Source of the DNA: Opisthocomus hoazin
Taxonomy: Eukaryota; Chordata; Aves; Opisthocomiformes; Opisthocomidae
DNA length: 64,000 nt
Assembly: GCF_030867145.1 (NCBI RefSeq)
Contig: NC_134428.1
Location: forward strand, 21,183,537-21,247,536
Direction: 5' to 3'
The notes under the pieces were generated by a model. That model saw nothing but the letters and a program-made list of their open reading frames with translations, made no database searches and was not told the DNA's origin. This document shows positions 39,001 through 45,819 of the stretch, in pieces. Both the position numbers and the translations under genes were made by a program. Position 1 is the first letter of the stretch. Every line of letters starts with the position of its first letter.

Positions 39001-42000
39001 GAAACTAAGTATCTTTGCTAAACGAACTTAACTGCACAGCATGGCATGATCTTCTTTGAACTGAGCTGGACTGGCAAGCTGAGACACACGAAACAGAAAT
39101 CCCTTCACACCAGCCAACCACCTCCTGTATTCAAGCTCAGCATTCCTAGGAGCCAACACACTACAGACTCTTGAACTCTAGAGAAACGAGGAGAAGAGGG
39201 TCAACGCTGCTTAGCAGTCTTTTGCCCCACTTTTATCCCCCCCCAACAAATAGTCACCCTGGAAGGATCCAACAGTTGTTCAATTTGTTTATCCTTTCTA
39301 TTGTTCTCTTCTTCTAGTCGGCGGAGCTTAGTTTTCATTCGAGATCCCTCACTTTTTTGAGCTTGTATTGTCTAAAAGAGGGGAGAGAAATTGTAAGCAC
39401 ATTTCAGGAACAGAAAGACACTGAGTTTTCATATGGAAACATATTTTGATGTCAATAACAATCCAACGACAATGGTAAGGATGAAGCAAAAGAAAAAAAA
39501 AGACCATCACACTGGATCAGGGCTGACAGATAACAGAGGTGATGGGGCAAAGATAAAAGGAAAAGGTTTAACAGAAAGGTAACCTTACACAAATGATCTA
39601 CAACAGCCAAGATGTTTGTCTTTAGGTATCCCTAATGTTCAATATGCCCAGTCCTCATCTTTCATACACTGCACTAAACTCAACTAAGAAATTGTTAAAA
39701 TGTGATGGGTAACAGCCAGGAAGGGGGGGAGGGAAAGAAAAAAAAAAAAAAGTGAGGTGGAGGGACACAGAAACCAAATGCAATGAACCTTTTCAGCGTC
39801 CAGCTAGGGCCATGGCTGGGGTTCAGGACTGGGTATACTTCAAGGATTCCACATCCAGTACTCAGAAGTATCTATCACACCATAAGAACAATGAAATTGC
39901 CTTAAACAGACACAACTTCAGTTTAGCCTTACATTAAAAATGAAAAAAAATTTGGTGGATGTCCCAGTTGTAGAAACCAAAGTATTCTGAACCAACAAGG
40001 CCTGGGCATCTACAGGTGGATGGAGCGACGCTATGACTTTCTATGCAAGTATCAGAGAGACTGTACCTTCTTCAGCTCTATAATTTCATCATACATATCT
40101 TCTTTTTCTTTGTAGTTAGGAGTTCCAGGAATGTAGCCTACAGAAAAAAGTATGTAAAATATGCAGATCTGAAAGAGGTATTTTTAACTAACCAGAAACC
40201 TTACAGTTAAAAGGAAAATACCTAGAACAGCACCGAACTGAAAACTAGGCTTTTCTGTTTTTTAAAAAAGAAGAAAAGTCAGCAAGCAAGTTAGTTTTAG
40301 AAACAGAGGTGACACGGAGATGTTACTGTATGAAACTTCTGCCAGATTTTACAGCAAATTTCTCCTAATTACTTCTCTCTGGTGCTAGATTAAAATGTCC
40401 ATCTCAAGAAAGATACACACTTCATAGAAGACTGCAGTCTTCTCAACTCAACAAATCAATTATTTGCACAAGAATTCCAGAAGATGTCTAGAACACATTT
40501 TTCTATTTATGCTTAACATGTAAGAGTCTATCATCTTTAAAAGTTGCCAGAAACTCTGTATTACCAATAACAGTATAGGTGCCATTTTAAATGGAAGTGG
40601 GATTTTTAAGTTTACAGTTCTCCTTTAAGAAAAGCAGGATAAAAGTTTTAAATTTTGCTCTTCTCATAAAACTAAATTGGTTTTAATATCACAACCACAC
40701 GATAAAACACTTTCTAGAGAAGAACTAAAAGGAGTCAATTGCATAGAATTTCAGGCAAGCAGATGGTTTCTATCAATGGTTCCTAAACTATGTTTTGCAA
40801 AGTCACAATAGATTGTCTACAGCTGGTCCACTGAACCATATAATATTCGCAAAATTTTCAGCTGCAAACGCATGGCAATTTGCAAAGAGTTCTGAAAGCT
40901 AATAGCGATTCATTGCTCAAAAATTTTGGAAACCCCTGTCTTAGCCAATTTAGAAATCTCAAAATGCATCCTACAGATCATATTTTGATACAGGTTACAC
41001 TGAAATGGATTTTGCTTTACTGAAGCTAAAATCTTACGCAATGGGTGTTTTTACACAGAAAAAAGATCATTAACTTTTATCTACCATACCAATACATAGT
41101 TTACCATTAGTGGAAGAACGAGAATGTTTTGGCTTCTTCATTCCTAGAGCTTCCTTCAAATATTCTGGAGTGCTACTAGAAATGTTAGTCTGCATATACC
41201 CCAGGTCAACATCTGATTTCAGAGGATGGCTCATTCCTGCCAACAAAAATGGAACAAAAATGCATAAATTTAGGATAATTGTGAATTAAACTTGTGGATT
41301 TATTCTGAGCAAATGCAACACAAAGCTCCAGGTGCTGTTAATTATGCCCTCTCTAAACTCCAGTGCTCAAGATGACATAATTCCAACCACCCAAATAAAT
41401 AATAGTGAAATGACTTCCTATGTAGCCTATAACCAAATATAAATCTATTTTTTAAGAGTTTATATGTTAAGTTGTCTACAACACTGAATTATATGTACAT
41501 GTGCAGATAAAGTTTCTATACTAATACCTTGTTTCAGTGATCCCAGCCACATCTGCCTTGGGTTTTTTACAGCTGCACTCTCGAGACGTGCACTGCCTGT
41601 TCCCTGCAGAGATTGCCAGACTGCAGCTTTTTTAGGATACAGTTGCGTGCTAGAGCTGTATGGAGACTCTGAAAGAAAAGAAAATACCTCAGCATTGCCT
41701 TAAAAAGCTCAAGGTCACAAAAATTCTTTCTGTCATGTGTTTTAAGGTTCCCAAACACAGTCCTATTACTTACAAAAATAGACTTTAACAGCATGTTACA
41801 TACTGGCTTATGCGGAGCAATAGTACAGTCATCTAACAAAACCCGCTATGATAAAGAAAAAATCCAATTCCAAAAAATGAAGAAAGGTATAGTGACAGCA
41901 ATATGACTCAATGCATGCAGAAATATTTACATGTAGTTTGGATAGGCATCCTTAAGATACCTGCATGTCTGAATTCACATATTAAATTGAAATTTAAATG

Positions 42001-45000
42001 AAGGCATACACAAGCAACCTATCAATGTGTAAAATACATATGCTACACAGGCAAAACTAATTGTATAGCTATTAATCCACTAGCAATTTTCTTGCAGTAA
42101 TCAAAGAACAGAATTGGTCTGACACCACTGCTGGTGAGCCGCTCCCATTACTACTTCAGGTGTGGCAGTCAGGTTCAAATACTGACACTACTTCCAGTTA
42201 AAATTATTAGTATAAATGTGCACTCTGTGGGCCAACTAGCTCGTCTTCAAATTACCAAGAGAAGTACAGTAAGAAGCAATGTAACAAACATCACACCTGA
42301 AATTAAACGGTTATTTTAAATTCCATCATTTATGCAAGCAAAGGGATTTCAGGAAAAGCAAGAAGATAAATGTACATCTGCCAGAAGAATATGGCCTCTT
42401 CCACATCCTAAAGCAAAATTTAAAAGTGCAAGCTTATTTATTAGAAATAAAACAATCAGCAACACTGAGCTAAAGTCTTCTTTGAAACATTCCCTGAAAG
42501 CATAAAAAGGAAGGTAAAGCAAAAAATGTATAAAACCCAGAAAAACACACAAAATCCCACATTAAATCTGCAGGTCTAATAACAACATTGTACTTCTAAG
42601 GTCATGTAAAAAAAAAAAAACAACCAACAAATGAAACAGAGAACTGCTTAGTCTACAAACATATCTATCTGCCACATGCTAGATAGCTCCAGGAATTCTA
42701 GATTCTTTCTACATAGCAAGTATCAGCACTTCTCCAAAAAGCTAAAAAGAAATTCAGAATGCTTGCCACTAGAAGGGACAACACGAAAAGAAAATAGTTT
42801 ATGCTGGAGAATAAAGAATTACAATATTTAGCCTATAAAAGTCTAACTTCACTGGTTACAGAGCAAATCTCAGACAGATATGCTCTGCACATACCAATGA
42901 ATAATTTTGAAGAGAGCAATAAGATGTTGTTTCAAATAAATCTTTCAGTTCCTGTGCCCCACAGAAATCTATCTTGTTCTGCAACAACAGAAGTAGAAGA
43001 AAGAAATTTGGAATACTTACTTGGTGACTTCGGTGGCTTGTGAAAAATTTTCTTCTTTAACTTCTGGAAGAGAATAAGACTTTTTAATGCATTTAAAATA
43101 TTCCACTCTTCAAATATTTCACCATATAATCTCAAAATTGGCTTCAATTTCCATTTTCTATGAAGAATACTAGTTGTAATAGCACAAAATCATCTGTGTA
43201 GAAAATAAGAATAGTAGCATTAAGTATATGCAGATTTGTCTGCAGCAACGGTCACCAGACTGAAGGTGCTACCTACTGAAGTTCTGTGCTACAGATAAAA
43301 AATAGTCTATTCATTCTCACAACACTAAGACCCTTCCTACCGGTATCAAATACAAGTAGCAGCAAAGTTAAGATGAACACAGAGCAGAGGCTGATCTGTA
43401 GAACCACTTAGTTAAAGGAAAGACTTATTAAATTCCATTAAAACTCTGTAAAAGGGTTATTTAGGCCTGTAACTTAATATACAGCAAAATGAAGCCAAAC
43501 ACCATTTGCAGCCCCCAGCGCTGAGACTTCAGAAGGCAGTATTACATCTGGAATTAGAGGAGGTTTTTGAATCAAACTATACTACGAAAACATCATTAGC
43601 TCTCCTCTCTGAAGGGAGTCTTTATCGAGCAGGAGGCATCATGTGGATCTACTGTGTGCAAGAACATGCCGAGAGGCCTTTTAAGGCATTCACCTGCAGC
43701 GTGCCATTAATAAAACTCACCATTTCCATATCTGATTCACAGGTTATCACAGACAGGCTGTCATCTCCCTGGGAAATAGTAGTAAGTGTCACAGTTAATG
43801 TCTCTAAGTACTTTGTTACAATACACATACAGAAAACTTTATATCCTGTTACTATCACAATAAAGTTCAAGTGCAATACATTTAAATGGCGAATGTTTCA
43901 CCACCGCTGCAAAAACCAGCATCATTTGCTCTAACACAAATGTTCTGTGAGATACAGTGCAAGCCATTTCAGACTCCAGCCACAGAGGCCTACACACCTC
44001 AGAGTATCACAACAGCTGAACCTTCAGGTGGTGCTTCTGCATGAATTGGTCCACCAGTAAGAGTTAAACAACAACTCATCCATCTGTCCCCTCCCTCCCT
44101 CACTTGTTCCTACCCTTGCTATGCTATGGGAACATTCAGTAAACTCAACTGGAGGAGTCATCAGGCTGAGGAAAAAAAGTCAAACCAAAGAATCAAATAG
44201 TGGTTATTTTTTCCTCAGCTTGAGCTGACAACTTTCCCTTCTTCTCAAATGTAAGCATGTCCACAGAAGAAGGACCATTTCCACTTTGCTTTCAAATTAG
44301 CTGAATGTTTGCTGCCCTTGGAGAGAGAGCATTTTCCCTTGCTGCTGACTGCACGGGGCTCACAGCTGCAGCACCACTCTTCGGACAGATACTGATCTAT
44401 TGCACTGTAAGAGGCGGAGGGGGCTGGAGTATTTTTGAGAACCCTGGCTGACAGAACAGCAGCTGGGACTGACAACAACAGAGCAAGTAAAAGAGCTTTT
44501 TCTGCTGGCTGAGAGCAAGCAGGTATACATCTCACACCGCATGTCATATAGTTTTTAATTTCCTGAGGCACTGTTCCTTGCAACACGCCGATTATTTTTG
44601 TTTTTTTAAGGCCTTTTTAATCACTCTGGGAGATCTCTCTACCTAACTGTAGCTATCGTGTTAGGAACTGGAGAATGTGGAAGGCGCCCAGGCTCGACAG
44701 GAGATACTAAACAACAAAACATTCACCAAGATGTAAACGTGCAACAACAAAAAGACCCCAGTCCATGGAAAACTTCACAGTCCCTTTGCTCTTGCAAAAC
44801 AGACGCCACGACAGCCACCTACGACAGACCACAGAGAACACGGGGGCTCCCACCAAAGGGCCTCGAAACCTCCACCTGGCTGCTGAGGGGGAGGGAAACG
44901 AACGCCAAGACACACACACAACCCCCCCGCCGTGCTACCGGCCCGCCGAGGGGATACAGACGGAACCCAGAACCCCGCGGGCTGCAGAGGGACGGCAGCC

Positions 45001-45196
45001 GCTCTCCTCTGCCTCCCCGCCACCGCCTCGCCGGCCCGGAGAGCCTGAGGGAGCTCCAGGCTTTGCACCGGGCAGGCGGGAGCGCTCCCCGGGCCGGGCC
45101 CCGGCTGAGGCAGGGCCGGGGCCTTCCTCCTCCTCCCCGCCGCCCGCTCCTTACCAGCTCCCCCTCCGCGGCCGCCTCGCCGGCCTCCCGGGCCAT
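20907..45196 (-). CDS. IQCE: IQ domain-containing protein E, complete 22-exon coding region
   Basis: Twenty-two exons join in phase across GT-AG introns into 2052 nt (683 residues plus TAA), close to the 695 residues of human IQCE. In order the protein has a short N-terminus and a GDDSLSVITCESD motif (15-27); a HKPPKSP proline/lysine segment; a long coiled coil (about 140-480, with KEKEDMYDEIIELKK and TKLRRLEEEN); IQ-like motif 1 (506-517); IQ motif 2 (530-540, LQAAFRGHLAR); IQ motif 3 (584-594, IQSIFRAHLAR); and an acidic DDSDDIVIV tail. IQCE is known to work with EFCAB7 to hold EVC-EVC2 near the base of primary cilia in Hedgehog signalling, and human loss causes postaxial polydactyly. It starts head-to-head with BRAT1 and shares a CpG-island promoter containing an RFX X-box. 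No frameshift or stop interrupts it. Confidence 0.95.
25122..25240 (-). CDS. IQCE: IQCE coding exon 21
   Basis: The exon is 119 nt between TTTTTGCAG and a GTAATC donor, residues about 601-640. It encodes a Ser-rich linker beginning RPSASSARSE, which corresponds to the low-complexity RRRSAS segment of human IQCE. The phases (2 in, 1 out) fit both neighbours. The upstream intron 20 (25241-25939) shows no feature. Confidence 0.88.
25940..26070 (-). CDS. IQCE: IQCE coding exon 20 (IQ motif 3)
   Basis: This 131-nt exon encodes a Ser-rich linker followed by IQ motif 3 (IQSIFRAHLAR) and ends at a GTAAGT donor. I chose the acceptor GATTGCATTGCAG at 26071 because it has a pyrimidine tract and keeps phase 0. 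An acceptor at GACTGCAAG, 51 nt further in, would also keep frame and shorten the linker by 17 residues. The upstream intron 19 (26071-27189) carries a CR1 tail. Confidence 0.9.
26821..26904 (+). mobile_element. Short CR1 LINE 3' tail
   Basis: The remnant reads CTGCAGGGGAGTTCGGCCAG, then GATGACCTCTAAAAGTCCC and ATTCTAGGATTCCATGAT, which is the last part of a CR1 copy in plus orientation, antisense to IQCE within intron 19. It is more decayed than the copy at 15834. Confidence 0.8.
27190..27285 (-). CDS. IQCE: IQCE coding exon 19 (IQ motif 2)
   Basis: The exon has 96 nt (32 codons), phase 0 on both sides, between CATGCTAG and a GTAATT donor. It encodes AVVTLQAAFRGHLARQKLLL, the best IQ calmodulin-binding motif of the protein and very close to human. 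The upstream intron 18 (27286-28383, 1.1 kb) holds nothing recognisable. Confidence 0.95.
28384..28407 (-). CDS. IQCE: IQCE coding exon 18 (24-nt microexon)
   Basis: Only eight codons (KKEIALDE) lie between TCATTTCAG and a GTGAGT donor, phase 0 on both sides. The peptide matches the human KKAVLDE segment between IQ motifs 1 and 2, so it is a real exon. Skipping it would not break the frame but would change the spacing between the motifs. The upstream intron 17 (28408-29115) shows no feature. Confidence 0.9.
29116..29211 (-). CDS. IQCE: IQCE coding exon 17 (IQ-like motif 1)
   Basis: The exon is 96 nt, phase 0 on both sides, between CTTTGCAG and GTGAAA. It encodes a basic stretch and AAKTIQRQWKMYQNK. 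This is an incomplete IQ motif: the Ile-Gln is present but the central Arg-Gly is replaced, as in the human protein (LQAQWKVYKHK). The upstream intron 16 (29212-31475, 2.3 kb) has no recognisable feature. Confidence 0.92.
31476..31578 (-). CDS. IQCE: IQCE coding exon 16
   Basis: The exon is 103 nt (phase 2 in, 0 out) between AACCATAG and GTACAG. It encodes the end of the coiled coil, SEEIQNLTPTARKLESKLEE, matching human REEIQTLTSKLQEL. The upstream intron 15 (31579-32381) contains a perfect 35-bp inverted repeat at 31826-31915. Confidence 0.93.
31826..31915. repeat. Perfect 35-bp inverted repeat (hairpin) in IQCE intron 15
   Basis: The arm 31826-31860 is the exact reverse complement of 31881-31915, with a 20-nt loop. 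A 15-nt direct repeat (AAGCAATAATGAAAT) occurs at 31873-31887 and again at 31933-31947. The absence of any mismatch points to a recent origin, for example template switching during replication. I see no transposon ends. In the transcript it would fold into a strong hairpin. Confidence 0.95.
32382..32486 (-). CDS. IQCE: IQCE coding exon 15
   Basis: The exon is 105 nt (phase 2 on both sides) between GTTTGTAG and GTATCA. It encodes the coiled-coil piece DIKQLLQAKAEVELELQKWQ, aligning with human DLEVKQLLQAKADLEKELE. The upstream intron 14 (32487-33276) contains only an A16-type homopolymer near 33019-33034. Confidence 0.95.
33277..33485 (-). CDS. IQCE: IQCE coding exon 14
   Basis: At 209 nt (phase 0 in, 2 out) this is the longest IQCE exon. 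It begins KACAMENTRVSSAEGES and ends with the coiled-coil text LVKKLKSDRKALQNLLLNK. It matches human residues following ELEKKLSVMESS. The donor is GTAAGT. The upstream intron 13 (33486-33781) is 296 bp. Confidence 0.95.
33782..33837 (-). CDS. IQCE: IQCE coding exon 13
   Basis: The exon is 56 nt (phase 1 in, 0 out) between TATTTAG and GTAAGT. It encodes YSEWSRRRLVRRISELEK, nearly identical to human YVEWSKPRLLRRIVELEK. The upstream intron 12 (33838-34344) shows no feature. Confidence 0.95.
34345..34490 (-). CDS. IQCE: IQCE coding exon 12
   Basis: The exon is 146 nt (phase 2 in, 1 out), donor GTACGT. It encodes DTQKRLKVLNAAVLRLSRN and KEDLEHVLSSSPPANETK, aligning with the human LSLSRSVQELTEENQSLKED region. 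Three AG dinucleotides lie at the acceptor (GCAGAGGGCAG); only the last keeps the frame. The N-terminal part is about six residues shorter than human. The upstream intron 11 (34491-37163, 2.7 kb) has nothing recognisable. Confidence 0.9.
37164..37213 (-). CDS. IQCE: IQCE coding exon 11
   Basis: The exon is 50 nt (phase 0 in, 2 out) between TTTCACAG and GTATGT. It encodes VHRLQLLLAKSETMRK, matching human VHRLQTLLASSETTGK. The upstream intron 10 (37214-37626) has no feature. Confidence 0.95.
37627..37699 (-). CDS. IQCE: IQCE coding exon 10
   Basis: The exon is 73 nt (phase 2 in, 0 out) between TATTTTCAG and GTACGT. It encodes FQADMKTTNLEEMRIAMET, nearly identical to human. The upstream intron 9 (37700-37924) is only 225 bp. 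Confidence 0.97.
37925..37995 (-). CDS. IQCE: IQCE coding exon 9
   Basis: The exon is 71 nt (phase 0 in, 2 out) between TTCTGTAG and GTATGA. It encodes VVSGLKQKILKLEQQCKEKD, nearly identical to human VINGLKQRILKLEQQCKEKD. The upstream intron 8 (37996-38534) has no feature. Confidence 0.97.
38535..38585 (-). CDS. IQCE: IQCE coding exon 8
   Basis: The exon is 51 nt (17 codons, phase 0 on both sides) between CCTTGCAG and GTAGTA. It encodes GSELARALSEKKTDNGW, matching human GTDFVRTLAEKRPDASW. It is a symmetric exon. The upstream intron 7 (38586-39257) has no feature. Confidence 0.95.
39258..39371 (-). CDS. IQCE: IQCE coding exon 7
   Basis: The exon is 114 nt (38 codons, phase 0 on both sides) between CTTTTAG and GTGACT. 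It encodes the start of the main coiled coil, KTKLRRLEEENNRKDKQIEQ followed by LLDPSR, nearly identical to human. The upstream intron 6 (39372-40066) has only A-rich tracts. Confidence 0.97.
40067..40137 (-). CDS. IQCE: IQCE coding exon 6
   Basis: The exon is 71 nt (phase 1 in, 0 out) between TTCTGTAG and GTACAG. It encodes GYIPGTPNYKEKEDMYDEII, nearly identical to human GHVPGTPVYREKEDMYDEII. The upstream intron 5 (40138-41104) has no feature. Confidence 0.97.
41105..41236 (-). CDS. IQCE: IQCE coding exon 5
   Basis: The exon is 132 nt (phase 1 on both sides) between TTGGCAG and GTAAAC. It encodes a less conserved linker that ends KKPKHSRSSTN, corresponding to human VKRPHLRRSASN. The upstream intron 4 (41237-41527) is 291 bp. 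Confidence 0.92.
41528..41668 (-). CDS. IQCE: IQCE coding exon 4
   Basis: The exon is 141 nt (phase 1 on both sides) between CTTTCAG and GTATTA. It encodes SPYSSSTQLYPKKAAVWQSL and ends NPRQMWLGSLKQ, matching human SPYLSKP...TPQKLWLGTAK. The upstream intron 3 (41669-43020, 1.4 kb) has no supported feature. Confidence 0.93.
43021..43063 (-). CDS. IQCE: IQCE coding exon 3
   Basis: The exon is 43 nt (phase 0 in, 1 out) between CTCTTCCAG and GTAAGT. It encodes KLKKKIFHKPPKSP, matching human KRKAFHKPPPTSP. The upstream intron 2 (43064-43720) shows no feature. Confidence 0.93.
43721..43768 (-). CDS. IQCE: IQCE coding exon 2
   Basis: The exon is 48 nt (16 codons, phase 0 on both sides) between TTTCCCAG and GTGAGT. 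It encodes GDDSLSVITCESDMEM, matching human GDDSLSAVTFDSDVET. The upstream intron 1 (43769-45154, 1.4 kb) runs into the CpG island and has no other feature. Confidence 0.95.
45155..45196 (-). CDS. IQCE: IQCE coding exon 1
   Basis: The ATG at 45196 (context GGCCATGGC on the plus strand) opens 14 codons, MAREAGEAAAEGEL, ending in phase 0 at a strong GTAAGG donor that joins exon 2. The human first residues (MFLGTGEPALDT) differ, so this exon is assigned from position, frame, donor and CpG-island context rather than identity. An alternative first exon cannot be ruled out. Confidence 0.75.
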
Positions 45197-45290
45197 GGCG
45201 GGAGGGCGGCAGGGAAGCCTCAGGGAGCGGCGGGGGCCGCCTCAGCCCACGGCGCCCGGCTCGGGGCAGGGGCCGGCCTCCCCACCACGG

Positions 45291-45299
45291 CACTTCCGG
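45291..45299 (-). promoter_or_regulatory. ETS / GABPA consensus site
   Basis: CACTTCCGG on the plus strand is the full CCGGAAGTG GABPA consensus on the IQCE strand. It lies 95 bp upstream of the IQCE ATG and 6 bp from the X-box. Confidence 0.6.
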
Positions 45300-45305
45300 G
45301 TTGCG

Positions 45306-45319
45306 GAAACCATGGCAAC
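45306..45319. promoter_or_regulatory. RFX X-box motif
   Basis: GAAACCATGGCAAC fits the RFX consensus GTNRCC-N(0-3)-RGYAAC with a perfect right half (GGCAAC), a 2-nt spacer and one mismatch in the left half. It is 110 bp upstream of the IQCE ATG. RFX factors are established activators of ciliary genes, and IQCE is one. Confidence 0.6.
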
Positions 45320-45563
45320 CACGGCGGGCCGGGCCTCGGCATCGCTGCGGAGCGCGACTGCCGCCAAGCGGCCCCGAGGGGGAAGAGAACCCTGACGCTG
45401 CGCTACGCTCCGCCAGCGGCCTCTGCCCGGTGACGGGGACGGGGACAGGCCCAGGCGGACCCCAGCAGCGGACCCCCACGGGACCCCCCCCGTACACGAC
45501 AGCAGCACAGAGGCGGGATACCCACCGCACCGCGCCGCCGCGCCCCTTAACGACCCCCCTTGG

Positions 45564-45576
45564 CCACGCCCCCGCC
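45564..45576 (+). promoter_or_regulatory. KLF/SP GC box
   Basis: CCACGCCCCCGCC lies 117 bp upstream of the BRAT1 start and matches KLF/SP-family sites. It is probably part of the BRAT1 core promoter. Confidence 0.45.
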
Positions 45577-45641
45577 TTTGCGACACTCGCTTTGCGGCCG
45601 GGGCCGGTAGCGCGGGGAGGACTCCCTCGCATCCCCGGGCC

Positions 45642-45692
45642 ATGTTCTGCCAGAGGCCCGAGTTCCTGGCCCGGGCCCGCCGCCGCTTCGCC
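45642..45692 (+). other. BRAT1: In-frame upstream extension of BRAT1 (alternative start)
   Basis: An ATG at 45642 is in frame with BRAT1 and adds 17 residues ([17 protein letters not shown]). Both ATGs have G at -3. The human protein starts at the downstream position, so I take 45693 as the main start. The extension is Arg-rich with one acid, like a short targeting peptide. It may simply be 5' UTR. Confidence 0.4.
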
Positions 45693-45819
45693 ATGACCCG
45701 CGAGTGCTCCCTCCTCCTGCCGCGGGTCTGCGCCGTCCTGGCCGACCCTCGGCGGCCCGGCTCTGATGACACCTGCCTGGAGAAGCTGCTCGACTGGTTC
45801 CAGGACCTCACCAGGTTCG
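45693..45819 (+). CDS. BRAT1: BRAT1 coding exon 1
   Basis: The exon is 127 nt (phase 1 out), residues 1-42, with a GTGAGT donor at 45820. It covers [14 protein letters not shown] and [12 protein letters not shown], the part that identifies the gene. The following intron 1 (45820-46528) starts with a 15-C run and holds a CR1 copy. Confidence 0.94.

Larger units (their letters stand above)
45197..45692. promoter_or_regulatory. Bidirectional CpG-island promoter, IQCE / BRAT1
   Basis: Only 496 bp separate the IQCE start (minus) and the BRAT1 start (plus). The CpG-rich island covers about 44880-45830. No TATA box is seen. The core has an ETS/GABP site (45291-45299) immediately followed by an RFX-type X-box (45306-45319), and a KLF/SP GC box nearer BRAT1 (45564-45576). 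ETS/GABP sites are known to be common in head-to-head promoters. Sharing of the promoter by both genes is inferred from distance. Confidence 0.85.

Noticed and set aside
42134-42195. Possible tRNA or tRNA-derived SINE (GGTTCAAAT resembling a B box)
   Set aside because: No matching A box at the right distance and no cloverleaf pairing that I can draw.
44658-45632. Frames of 245, 222 and 285 codons around the IQCE/BRAT1 promoter
   Set aside because: Same CpG-island effect; the real coding exons here are the short IQCE exon 1 and BRAT1 exon 1.
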